A stretch of DNA of 13,813 nucleotides from Brevundimonas sp. GTDB lineage: Bacteria > Pseudomonadota > Alphaproteobacteria > Caulobacterales > Caulobacteraceae. The stretch lies in contig JALAGW010000181.1 in the NCBI GenBank assembly GCA_022712235.1, positions 1 to 13,813 of the forward strand. Direction: 5' to 3'. The notes under the pieces were generated by a model, which was not told the origin of the DNA, did no database searches, and saw only the letters and a program-made list of their open reading frames with translations. Shown piece by piece: positions 6,414 to 13,337 of the stretch. A program made the position numbers and the translations under genes. Each line of letters starts with the position of its first letter. Within the stretch, counting starts at the first letter, position 1.

Positions 6414-7511
6414 GCCGCTCCGGCTCCTGCGCCGAAGGCCGAGGCCGCGCCCGCCGCCGCTCCGGCTGCCGCCGCAGTTTCGGCTGCGCCCAAGACGGAA
6501 CTGCGCGATCCGGAAATCCCGGCCGACGCCAAGCTGGTCAAGACGACCATCCGCGACGCCCTGCGCGACGCCATGGCCGAGGAAATGCGCCGCGACGACC
6601 GCGTCTTCCTGATGGGCGAGGAAGTCGCTCAGTATCAGGGCGCCTACAAGGTCAGCCGCGATCTGCTGCAGGAGTTTGGCGACCGTCGTGTCGTCGACAC
6701 CCCGATTACCGAGCACGGCTTCGCCGGTCTCGGCGTCGGCGCCGCCATGGCGGGCCTGAAGCCCATCGTCGAGTTCATGACGTGGAACTTCGGCATGCAG
6801 GCCATCGACCACGTGATCAACTCGGCTGCCAAGACCCTCTATATGTCGGGTGGTCAGATCCGCGCGGACATCGTCTTCCGCGGCCCCAATGGCGCCGCCA
6901 GCCGCGTCGGCGCCCAGCACAGTCAGGACTACTCGGCCTGGTACGCCCAGGTTCCGGGCCTGAAGGTCATCGCGCCCTATGACGCCGCCGACGCCAAGGG
7001 TCTGCTGAAGGCCGCCATCCGCGATCCGAACCCGGTCGTCTTCCTCGAGCACGAGATGATGTACGGCACCGAGTTCGACGTGCCGGAGGTCGAGGACTAC
7101 GTCGTGCCGATCGGCAAGGCCAAGGTTCGCCGCGAAGGCACGGACGTCACCATTACGGCTCACAGCCGCATGGTCGGCTTCGCCCTGCAGGCCGCTGAAA
7201 AGCTGGCCGAGGAAGGCATCTCGGCCGAAGTCGTCGACCTGCGCACCCTGCGTCCGCTGGATCATGAGACCATTGTCGAGAGCGTCAAGAAGACCAATCG
7301 TCTGGTCTCGGCCGAAGAAGGCTGGGGGCCGATGGGCGTCGGCGCCGAGGTCGTGGCCCGCGTGATCGAACACGCCTTCGACTATCTGGACGCCCCGCCG
7401 CTACGCGTGCACCAGGAAGACGTGCCGCTGCCCTACGCCGCCAATCTGGAAGCCCTTTCGCTGCCCGGCGTGGACAAGATCGTTGCGGCCGTGAAGCAGG
7501 TGATGGCGTGA
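6174..7511 (+). CDS. pdhB: Pyruvate dehydrogenase E1 beta subunit with N-terminal lipoyl domain
   Basis: The protein (445 residues) is longer than a plain E1 beta (about 325-330) because it carries an extra biotinyl/lipoyl domain at residues 1-80. The lipoylated lysine should be K42 in ETDKATMEVEA. An Ala/Pro-rich swinging linker (81-112) follows, then the E1 beta body. That body shows MGEEVAQYQGAYKVS (E149/E150 at the thiamine site), DTPITEHGFAGLGVGAAM, GAQHSQDYSAW and RTLRPLDHETI. Lipoylated E1 beta is known in several alphaproteobacteria, so the fusion is real and not an assembly join. The GTG start at 6174 has GGAGG eight bases upstream and sits three bases after pdhA. Its stop overlaps the next start (GTGA, 7508-7511), implying translational coupling. 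Confidence 0.97.
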   Translation: MTDILMPALSPTMEEGTLTKWHIKAGDTVSAGQVIAEIETDKATMEVEAVDEGEVLEILVPEGSENVKVNTPIARLAGEDAAPAPAPKAEAAPAAAPAAAAVSAAPKTELRDPEIPADAKLVKTTIRDALRDAMAEEMRRDDRVFLMGEEVAQYQGAYKVSRDLLQEFGDRRVVDTPITEHGFAGLGVGAAMAGLKPIVEFMTWNFGMQAIDHVINSAAKTLYMSGGQIRADIVFRGPNGAASRVGAQHSQDYSAWYAQVPGLKVIAPYDAADAKGLLKAAIRDPNPVVFLEHEMMYGTEFDVPEVEDYVVPIGKAKVRREGTDVTITAHSRMVGFALQAAEKLAEEGISAEVVDLRTLRPLDHETIVESVKKTNRLVSAEEGWGPMGVGAEVVARVIEHAFDYLDAPPLRVHQEDVPLPYAANLEALSLPGVDKIVAAVKQVMA

Positions 7512-7825
7512 GCGACACGTCAAAGTTCCAAATGACGACGCCCGACAGCGTCGCGGCCGATCCGCAGGCCGTCGAAATCCTGCGGATGTGGTGGTCCAAG
7601 GACGAGCCGGTCATGTCGGTGATGCCGGCCTTCAACGACCCGATCCAGTTTGGGGAATTGCTGGCCTATGCCGCGCGGCACATGGCTCATGGCTATGCCG
7701 TGCGTCACGGTCACAATGAACGCGAAGCCTACAACCGCATTCTTCAGGGCCTTTCCCAGGTCGTGAAGGCGGACAATGTGCAGACCGTGGCCGAGCCTGT
7801 GGTCCAAGCGAAGGGGAAGGCCTGA
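7508..7825 (+). CDS. Small DUF5076-like protein, first tandem copy, within the pdh operon
   Basis: This 105-residue soluble protein has no signal peptide or membrane segment. I believe it belongs to the DUF5076 family, but that name is from memory and no function is known to me. The core (about 21-84) contains VEILRMWW (W28-W29), a PVM...PAF..P segment and H61-x-Y-A-x-x-H67-G, a spacing that could place two histidines together. A polar tail follows. It aligns without gaps to the next gene, with about 20 identities over 64 residues. The GTG start at 7508 overlaps the pdhB stop by four bases and has AGGTG about six bases upstream, and the stop overlaps the next ATG by one base. Its place between E1 beta and E2 suggests a role tied to the complex, such as assembly, stability or regulation; this is inference. 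Confidence 0.85.
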   Translation: MSDTSKFQMTTPDSVAADPQAVEILRMWWSKDEPVMSVMPAFNDPIQFGELLAYAARHMAHGYAVRHGHNEREAYNRILQGLSQVVKADNVQTVAEPVVQAKGKA

Positions 7826-8133
7826 TGGACGCCGCAGCTCTGGAGCAGCGCTCCCTGCCGGTTCCCGAGGGGCTGGACGCCCCCGAGGAACAGGTCATCG
7901 AACTGGCTCGGGTCTGGTGGAATGGCACGGGACCGATCATGAACCTGCGTCCGGCGCTCGCGGAGCCCGGCAATGTGGGCGTGGTGCTTGCTGAAATGGC
8001 TTGGCTCTATTCGCACGCCTATGCCGAACACCACGGTCTGGACCGGGCGGCGGCGTTCAAGGCCATATGCGACAGCTGGGACAAATCACACGCTCAAGTG
8101 GCGCAAGCGGCAGACGTGGAGACCGCTAAATGA
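7825..8133 (+). CDS. Small DUF5076-like protein, second tandem copy, within the pdh operon
   Basis: This 102-residue soluble protein is a diverged paralogue of the preceding gene. Shared columns are E-x-x-R-x-WW (W31-W32), P-[IV]-M, P-A, P, G, the motif H64-x-Y-A-x-x-H70-G and a late A...I. It lacks the first copy's basic KGKA tail and has a longer acidic, proline-rich start (residues 12-22). The ATG at 7825 shares its A with the previous stop, with AAGGGGAAGG just upstream. Its own stop overlaps the pdhC ATG (ATGA, 8130-8133). The pair may form a heterodimer, as often happens with coupled tandem paralogues, but nothing in the sequence proves that. Function unknown. Confidence 0.83.
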   Translation: MDAAALEQRSLPVPEGLDAPEEQVIELARVWWNGTGPIMNLRPALAEPGNVGVVLAEMAWLYSHAYAEHHGLDRAAAFKAICDSWDKSHAQVAQAADVETAK

Positions 8134-8369
8134 CTGACATCCTGATGCCTGCCCTGTCCCCGACTATGGAAGAGGGCGTTCTGGCCAAGTGGCACGTCAA
8201 GGTGGGGGATGTCGTTTCCGCGGGCGACGTCATCGCCGAGATCGAGACCGACAAGGCCACGATGGAGGTCGAGGCCGTTGACGAGGGCGAAGTCACCGAC
8301 ATCCTGGTCGCCGAAGGCACTGAAGGCGTGAAGGTCAACACTCCGATCGCCCGTCTGAAGGACGAGGAC
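8130..8369 (+). repeat. Lipoyl-domain repeat, copy 2 (in pdhC)
   Basis: Partner of the copy at 6174-6413. The 13 protein differences cluster at positions 17-33 and 56-78; the centre around the lipoylated lysine (34-55) is identical in both. Confidence 0.9.
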
Positions 8370-9410
8370 GGCGCGGCTGCGCCCAAGCCCGCAGCCAAGG
8401 CGGAGGAGGCCCCGAAGGCTCCCGTCGCGGCTGAAGCGCCCAAGGCTGCGGCACCCGCCGCTCCGGCCCCGGTTGCGCCGAAATCGGCAGACGGCGAACG
8501 CATTTTCGCTTCGCCCCTGGCCCGCCGCATCGCCGCCCAGAACGGCGTCGATCTGAAGTCGATCAAGGGCACTGGCCCCCACGGCCGCATCGTCAAGCGC
8601 GATGTTGAAGGCGCTCCGAAGGGAGCGGCTCAACCCGCCGCCTCGACGGCGACCGCCGCCGCGACCTCGGGCATCGTCCCGCGTCAGGCCCAGTCGCTGG
8701 CCCAGATGGGCATCCCGGACGGCAGCTACGACCTGATCCCGCTGGACGGGATGAAGAAGGCCGTGGCGCGTCGTATGGTCGACAGCATCCAGAACGTCCC
8801 GCACTTCCCGCTCTTCATCGACTGCGAGATCGACCAGCTGATGGCCGTCCGCGCCAAGGTGAACAAGATGCTGGAGCCGCAGGGCATCAAGGTTTCGGTC
8901 AATGACTTCGTCATCAAGGCCGCAGCCCTGGCCCTGAAGATAGTGCCGGAGGCGAACGCCTCCTACACCCCCGAAGGCATCGCCATGCACCACAACGCCG
9001 ACGTCTCGATGGCGGTGGCGATCGATGGCGGCCTGATCACCCCGATCATCAGGAAGGCCGAGACCAAGGGCCTGGCGCAGATCGCGACCGAGTCCAAGGA
9101 CCTGGCCAAGCGCGCCCGCGAACGCAAGCTGAAGCCCGAAGAGTTCCAGGGCGGCACCTTCTCGGTGTCCAACCTGGGCATGTTCGGCATCAAGCAGTTC
9201 ACCTCGATCATCAATGAGCCGCAGGGCTGCATCATGAGCGTGGGCGCCGGCGAGCAACGTCCGGTCGTCAAGGATGGGCAACTGGCCGTGGCCACGGTCA
9301 TGACCGTGACCCTGACCTGCGATCACCGCGTGGTCGACGGCGCGACGGGCGCTCGCTTCCTGCAGGCGTTCAAGCCGCTGATCGAAGATCCCGTGGCGAT
9401 GCTGGCTTAA
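8130..9410 (+). CDS. pdhC: Pyruvate dehydrogenase E2, dihydrolipoamide acetyltransferase
   Basis: E2 forms the core of the complex and moves the acetyl group from its lipoyl arm to CoA. Domain order in the 426 residues is as follows. One lipoyl domain (1-80, lipoyl lysine K42 in ETDKATMEVEA) is followed by an Ala/Pro/Lys linker (81-122). The peripheral subunit-binding domain comes next (about 125-160: FASPLARRIAAQNGVDL, GTGPHGRIVKRDVE), then a second linker, then the catalytic domain (about 200-426). DHRVVDG near the end gives catalytic H399 and D403. SNLGMFGIKQFTSIINEP is the typical core strand. Only one lipoyl domain is present, compared with three in E. coli; the E1 beta lipoyl domain may compensate. 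GGAGA lies seven bases upstream of the ATG, which overlaps the preceding stop. Confidence 0.97.
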   Translation: MTDILMPALSPTMEEGVLAKWHVKVGDVVSAGDVIAEIETDKATMEVEAVDEGEVTDILVAEGTEGVKVNTPIARLKDEDGAAAPKPAAKAEEAPKAPVAAEAPKAAAPAAPAPVAPKSADGERIFASPLARRIAAQNGVDLKSIKGTGPHGRIVKRDVEGAPKGAAQPAASTATAAATSGIVPRQAQSLAQMGIPDGSYDLIPLDGMKKAVARRMVDSIQNVPHFPLFIDCEIDQLMAVRAKVNKMLEPQGIKVSVNDFVIKAAALALKIVPEANASYTPEGIAMHHNADVSMAVAIDGGLITPIIRKAETKGLAQIATESKDLAKRARERKLKPEEFQGGTFSVSNLGMFGIKQFTSIINEPQGCIMSVGAGEQRPVVKDGQLAVATVMTVTLTCDHRVVDGATGARFLQAFKPLIEDPVAMLA

Positions 9411-9425
9411 GGGAGGAGAGGGGTC

Positions 9426-9905
9426 ATGACTTCGGTTTATGACTTCTCCGCCCGCGCCATCGACGGCACGGACGTGACGCTGGACCGCTATCGCGGTCAG
9501 GCGCTGCTGATCGTCAATACGGCGTCCAAGTGCGGCTTCACCGGTCAGTATGACGGGCTGGAGAAGCTGCACCGCGATTTCGCCGACGCGCCGTTCCAGG
9601 TTCTGGGCTTTCCCTGCAATCAGTTCGGCCAGCAGGAGCCGGGCAGGGCGGCGGAAATCGCCGCCTTCTGCGCCACCAGCTTCGACGTCAGCTTCCCCCT
9701 GTTTGACAAGGTGGAGGTCAACGGACCGAACCGGCACCCGCTCTACGCCTGGCTGACCCGGCAGAAGCGCGGCTTCCTCGGCTCCCAGGCCATCAAGTGG
9801 AACTTCACCAAGTTCCTGACCGACCGCGAAGGCCGCGTCGTCGCGCGCTATTCGCCCCAGACTGAACCCTCGGCCATCAAGGCCGACATCGAGAAGTTGA
9901 TCTGA
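9426..9905 (+). CDS. Cysteine-type glutathione peroxidase family protein (probably thioredoxin-dependent)
   Basis: GPx-family enzymes reduce hydrogen and organic peroxides. This 159-residue cytoplasmic protein has the thioredoxin-like fold signatures. The peroxidatic cysteine is C36 in NTASKCGFTGQY, where animal enzymes have selenocysteine. GFPCNQFGQQEPG supplies the glutamine (probably Q70) and KWNFTKFL the W125/N126 of the catalytic tetrad. C82 in AAFCATSF sits where the resolving cysteine of thioredoxin-dependent plant and bacterial GPx is found, so thioredoxin is a likelier reductant than glutathione. The ATG at 9426 has AGGAG seven bases upstream, 15 bases after the pdhC stop. It lies between E2 and E3 genes, so it should be made with the complex. 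The BtuE name applied to some homologues is not supported as a vitamin B12 role here. Confidence 0.92.
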   Translation: MTSVYDFSARAIDGTDVTLDRYRGQALLIVNTASKCGFTGQYDGLEKLHRDFADAPFQVLGFPCNQFGQQEPGRAAEIAAFCATSFDVSFPLFDKVEVNGPNRHPLYAWLTRQKRGFLGSQAIKWNFTKFLTDREGRVVARYSPQTEPSAIKADIEKLI

Positions 9906-9907
9906 CC

Positions 9908-11314
9908 ATGGCTGCTGAATTCGATCTCGTCGTCATCGGTTCGGGCCCCGGCGGTTACGTCGCGGCGATCCGCGCCAGCCAGCTGGGCCTGAAGGTCGCC
10001 ATCGTCGAGCGCGAGAACCTGGGCGGCATCTGCCTGAACTGGGGCTGCATCCCGACCAAGGCCCTGCTGAAGTCGGGCGAGAAGTTCGAGAGCCTGAGCC
10101 ACCTCAAGGAATACGGCCTGTCGGCGACGGGCGCCTCCTTTGACTTCGACGCCATCATCCAGCGCTCGCGCGGGGTCGCGGCGACGATGAACAAGGGCAT
10201 TGGCTTCCTGATGAAGAAGAACAAGATCGAGGTGATCGAGGGTTCGGCCACGCTCGAGAAGGGCGCTGTGGCTCCCAAGGTGGTCGTCGCCCTGAAGGCC
10301 GGCGGCACGCGCGCCATCGAAGCCAAGACCGTCATGCTGGCCGTCGGCGCCCGCGCCCGCGCCCTGCCGCAGATCGGTCTGGAAGCGGACGGCGACAAGA
10401 TCTGGGCCTACCGCGACGCCCTGGCCCCCAAGAAACTGCCCAAGACCTTCGTCGTCATCGGCTCGGGCGCCATCGGCATCGAGTTCGCCAGCTTCTATCG
10501 CGCCCTGGGCGCTGAAGTGACCGTGGTGGAAGCCGTCGACCGCATCATGCCGGTCGAGGACGAAGAGGTCTCCAAAGCCGCTCAGAAGTCGTTCGAGAAG
10601 CGCGGCATCAAGTTCAAGGTCGGCGCCAAGGTGACCAAGGTGTCCAAGGATTCCAAGGGCGTGAAGGTCGCTGTTGAAGTGAACGGCAAGGCCGAGACGC
10701 TTGAGGCCGAGGTCTGCATCTCGGCCGTCGGCATCACCGCCAACACCGACGGCATCGGTCTGGAGGCGCTGGGCGTCGAACTGGACCGCGGCCACATCAA
10801 GACCGACAGCCACTGCCAGACCAACGTCAAGGGCCTGTACGCCATCGGCGATTGCGCCGGCGCGCCCTGGCTGGCGCACAAGGCGTCGCACGAAGGCATC
10901 CACGCCGCCGAGCATATCGCCGCCTACAAGACCCCGAACGTCCATTCGCCCATCGCTGGCTGCACTTACGCCCAGCCACAGGTCGCTTCGGTCGGCGTCA
11001 CCGAGCAGGGCGCGCGCGCCGAGAAGCGCGAGGTCAAGATCGGCCGCTTCCCATTCCGCGTGAACGGCAAGGCCGTGGCGGCTGGCGAGGTCGACGGCTT
11101 CGTCAAGGTCATCTTCGACGCCAGGACCGGCGCCCTGATCGGCGCCCACATGATCGGCCACGAAGTGACCGAGATGATCCAGGGCTACGTCACCGCCATC
11201 ACCATGGAGGCGACCGAGGAAGACATCCACGGCATCGTCTATCCGCACCCAACCATGTCCGAAGCCATGCACGAGGCGGCTCTGGACGCCTATGGACGCG
11301 TGATCCACATCTGA
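9908..11314 (+). CDS. lpdA: Dihydrolipoyl dehydrogenase (E3)
   Basis: E3 reoxidises the dihydrolipoyl arms and passes electrons to NAD+. This 468-residue flavoprotein has the FAD motif GSGPGG (11-16) and the redox disulfide C42/C47 in GGICLNWGCIPTK. The NAD motif is GSGAIG (185-190), with the second FAD segment YAIGDCAG. The C-terminal H447-P-T-M-S-E452 pair acts as the catalytic base on the partner subunit. There is no lipoyl domain at its N-terminus, unlike some E3 proteins. The ATG at 9908 lies two bases after the peroxidase stop with only a weak GAGAAG upstream, suggesting translational coupling. As the last gene of the operon, it may also serve 2-oxoglutarate dehydrogenase or the glycine cleavage system if no other lpd exists in the genome. 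Confidence 0.97.
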   Translation: MAAEFDLVVIGSGPGGYVAAIRASQLGLKVAIVERENLGGICLNWGCIPTKALLKSGEKFESLSHLKEYGLSATGASFDFDAIIQRSRGVAATMNKGIGFLMKKNKIEVIEGSATLEKGAVAPKVVVALKAGGTRAIEAKTVMLAVGARARALPQIGLEADGDKIWAYRDALAPKKLPKTFVVIGSGAIGIEFASFYRALGAEVTVVEAVDRIMPVEDEEVSKAAQKSFEKRGIKFKVGAKVTKVSKDSKGVKVAVEVNGKAETLEAEVCISAVGITANTDGIGLEALGVELDRGHIKTDSHCQTNVKGLYAIGDCAGAPWLAHKASHEGIHAAEHIAAYKTPNVHSPIAGCTYAQPQVASVGVTEQGARAEKREVKIGRFPFRVNGKAVAAGEVDGFVKVIFDARTGALIGAHMIGHEVTEMIQGYVTAITMEATEEDIHGIVYPHPTMSEAMHEAALDAYGRVIHI

Positions 11315-11319
11315 TGTGG
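11305..11319 (+). terminator. Small hairpin across the lpd stop codon (weak terminator candidate)
   Basis: CCACAT at 11305-11310 pairs with ATGTGG at 11314-11319 around a three-base loop, and the TGA stop (11312-11314) begins in the loop. A T-rich stretch (TTGTTAGAATTT) follows. Six pairs is short for a terminator, so the end of the pdh transcript remains uncertain. Confidence 0.35.
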
Positions 11320-11349
11320 TTGTTAGAATTTCTGAACTGTGGCTAAGAG
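11320..11349 (+). promoter_or_regulatory. Candidate promoter for the cysteine synthase-lysR pair
   Basis: TTGTTAG (11320-11326), 15 bases, then GCTAAGAG (11342-11349) gives four of seven and six of eight matches to the Caulobacter TTGACGS/GCTANAWC pattern. It lies about 30 bases upstream of the synthase start. The only intergenic gap here is 66 bases, so a promoter must lie here if the pair is not read from the pdh operon. Confidence 0.3.
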
Positions 11350-11380
11350 AACGACCTCCTAGTCACGGTTCGGAAGTTCC

Positions 11381-12385
11381 ATGATCGTCGCGCCTGATGT
11401 CCTTGGCCTGATCGGCAATACGCCTCTGGTGCGCCTCAAGCGCGCGTCCGAGCTGACGGGCTGCGAGATCCTCGGCAAGGCCGAGTTCATGAACGTGGGC
11501 GGTTCGATCAAGGACCGCGCGGCGCTCAGCATCATCAGAAAAGCGCGGGCGTCGGGCGCCTTGAAGCCTGGCGGCGTCATCGTCGAGGGCACGGCGGGCA
11601 ATACCGGCATCGGCCTGGCCCTGGTCGGGGCGGCCCTGGGCCATCCGGTCGTCATCGTCATGCCGCGCAGCCAGACGGACGAGAAGAAGCGTGCGGTGCG
11701 TTTGCACGGCGCCCGTCTGATCGAGGTCGATCCGGCGCCCTTCGCCAGTCCGAACCACTTCGTCGCCTATTCCCGCCGTCTGACGGAGGAACTGAACGAG
11801 AGCGAGCCCCACGGCGCCTTCTACGCCGATCAGTTCGACAACCTGGCCAACCGCGAAGCCCACTATGAAGCCACGGCGCCGGAAATCTGGAAGCAGACGG
11901 ACGGGAATATCGACGGCTTCATCTGCGCCGCCGGTTCGGGCGGCACCCTGGCGGGATGTGCCGCCTATCTGCGCGAGCAGAAGCCCGAGATCGCTATCGG
12001 CTTGGCCGACGTGCCGGGCGCCGCCCTCTACAGCTGGTTCACCGAGGGCGTGCTGAAGGGCGAAGGCAGTTCGATCACCGAGGGGATCGGGGTCAATCGC
12101 ATCACCGGCAATCTGGACGGCCTCAAGGTCGATCATCCCTATCGGATCGAGGATGCGGAGTTCTTGCCCATCCTGTTCGACCTGGTGAAGCACGAGGGCC
12201 TGTCGCTGGGCCCGTCCAGCGGGGTCAATATCGCCGGCGCCATTCGCATGGCGCGTGATCTGGGACCCGGCAAGACCATTGTCACCGTCCTGTGCGACGC
12301 TGGGCAGCGCTATTCCAGCAAGGTCTATGATCCCGCCTTCCTGACGGCGCGCGGCCTGCCGACGCCGGAGTGGCTGAACCGATGA
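11381..12385 (+). CDS. cysK: Cysteine synthase A family PLP-dependent enzyme
   Basis: O-acetylserine sulfhydrylases make cysteine from O-acetylserine and sulfide in the cytoplasm. The 334-residue protein has fold-type II PLP features. LIGNTPLVRLKR is the N-terminal strand and K44 in GGSIKDRA is the Schiff-base lysine. A glycine-rich phosphate loop AAGSGGTLAG and the SLGPSSGVN segment complete the PLP site. It departs from textbook CysK in two places: the substrate loop reads EGTAGNTG rather than TSGNTG, and there is an extra segment around DPAPFASPNHFVAYSRR. I recall this form from a branch annotated as cysteine synthase A in alphaproteobacteria and related to fungal Cys-type enzymes, so the acceptor specificity is less certain than the family. 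The ATG at 11381 has GGAAG close upstream. Its stop overlaps the regulator start (ATGA). Confidence 0.85.
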   Translation: MIVAPDVLGLIGNTPLVRLKRASELTGCEILGKAEFMNVGGSIKDRAALSIIRKARASGALKPGGVIVEGTAGNTGIGLALVGAALGHPVVIVMPRSQTDEKKRAVRLHGARLIEVDPAPFASPNHFVAYSRRLTEELNESEPHGAFYADQFDNLANREAHYEATAPEIWKQTDGNIDGFICAAGSGGTLAGCAAYLREQKPEIAIGLADVPGAALYSWFTEGVLKGEGSSITEGIGVNRITGNLDGLKVDHPYRIEDAEFLPILFDLVKHEGLSLGPSSGVNIAGAIRMARDLGPGKTIVTVLCDAGQRYSSKVYDPAFLTARGLPTPEWLNR

Positions 12386-13332
12386 GCCGCAAGAAGGAAG
12401 CCTCCGTCGACAGCCGCATCCCGCCCCTGAACGCCCTGAAGGCCTTCGAGGCCGCCGCGCGCCGCCTGAACATCACCCGCGCGGCCGAGGAGCTGTCGGT
12501 CACGCCCGGCGCCATCAGCCAGCAGATCCGCATTCTGGAGGAACATGCCGGCGCGCCACTGTTCCATCGCGAGGGGCGCCAGATCGCCCTGACCGACCTG
12601 GGCGCCGAGCTTTATCCGCTGCTGCATGACGGCTTCGACTATCTGAAGCGGGCGGGCGATCTGCTGTATCGCCCTGACCGTCGCCATGCCCTGGCGGTCA
12701 GCGTGCCGCCGTCCTTCGCCGCCAAGTGGCTGGCGCCGCGCATCGCCCGGTTTGCAGCGGCCCACCCGGAGGTCGAGGTCTGGATGTCGGCTGACATGCG
12801 GCTGGCGGACGTTGGCGGCGGGCGCGTGGACGTGGCCGTCCGCTATGGTCGGGGAGACTATTCCGGCGTGCGATCCGAGCGCCTGCTGTCGGCCGACGTG
12901 ACCCCGGTATGCAGTCCGGCCTTGCTGACGGGGGGCAAGGCGCTGAGACGTCCGACCGATTTGGCGCAACATGTCCTGATCCACCTGCGCGCAGGTGAAC
13001 TGGAAGAACCACGGCCTGACTGGGCGGCCTGGCTGAAGGCGCGTGGCGTCGAGGACGTCGACGCCACGATCGGACCGCGTTTTGATCAGACAGCCCTTGC
13101 GATCGAGGCGGCTGCACATGGTCAGGGGGTGGCCTTGGCGCCCTATGCCTTTGTGGCTGATGATCTGACTTCGGGTCGGCTGGTCGCGCCGTTCGCCGAC
13201 GGCGCATTGGCCACCGAGATGGCCTATCATGTCCTGACCCGGCGCAGCGGGGTGTCTGAACCGGCCCGCGCCTTCGTCCGCTGGATGAAGGCAGAGGTTC
13301 AGGCGGCGGAGCAGCGGGTGGACGACCTCTGA
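12382..13332 (+). CDS. LysR-family transcriptional regulator, GcvA/AmpR-like
   Basis: This 316-residue protein has an N-terminal winged helix-turn-helix. IPPLNALKAFEAAARRLN is followed by the HTH at about 32-51 (TRAAEELSVTPGAISQQIRI), then LEEHAGAPLFHR and LTDLGAELYPLL. A linker helix and a periplasmic-binding-protein-like effector domain (about 88-300: ALAVSVPPSFAAKWLAPRI, GRVDVAVRYGRGDYSGV, GQGVALAPYAFVADDL) follow. The IPPLNALKAFEAAARR start and the AAKWLAPRI segment are characteristic of the GcvA/AmpR subgroup rather than of CysB. The ATG at 12382 overlaps the cysteine synthase stop by four bases and has GGAG 11 bases upstream; a GTG four codons earlier is possible. Being co-transcribed with the synthase, it may control that gene or a distant target. 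The effector is unknown. Confidence 0.9.
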   Translation: MSRKKEASVDSRIPPLNALKAFEAAARRLNITRAAEELSVTPGAISQQIRILEEHAGAPLFHREGRQIALTDLGAELYPLLHDGFDYLKRAGDLLYRPDRRHALAVSVPPSFAAKWLAPRIARFAAAHPEVEVWMSADMRLADVGGGRVDVAVRYGRGDYSGVRSERLLSADVTPVCSPALLTGGKALRRPTDLAQHVLIHLRAGELEEPRPDWAAWLKARGVEDVDATIGPRFDQTALAIEAAAHGQGVALAPYAFVADDLTSGRLVAPFADGALATEMAYHVLTRRSGVSEPARAFVRWMKAEVQAAEQRVDDL

Positions 13333-13337
13333 TCGGA

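Noticed and set aside
6420..6510. Ala/Pro-rich repetitive stretches in pdhB and pdhC, which could look like tandem repeats
   Set aside because: They are the flexible linkers expected between lipoyl and downstream domains.
5076..7373. A 765-codon open frame on the minus strand opposite pdhA and pdhB
   Set aside because: It mirrors the codon pattern of strongly supported genes in GC-rich DNA, is rich in His/Gly/Asp/Leu without any family motif, and has no credible start site.
8094..9737. A 547-codon minus-strand open frame opposite pdhC and the peroxidase gene
   Set aside because: It spans two unrelated sense genes and shows no recognisable domain; the composition is that of an antisense shadow.
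9848..11308. A 486-codon minus-strand open frame opposite lpd
   Set aside because: Antisense shadow of a complete, motif-intact lpd gene.
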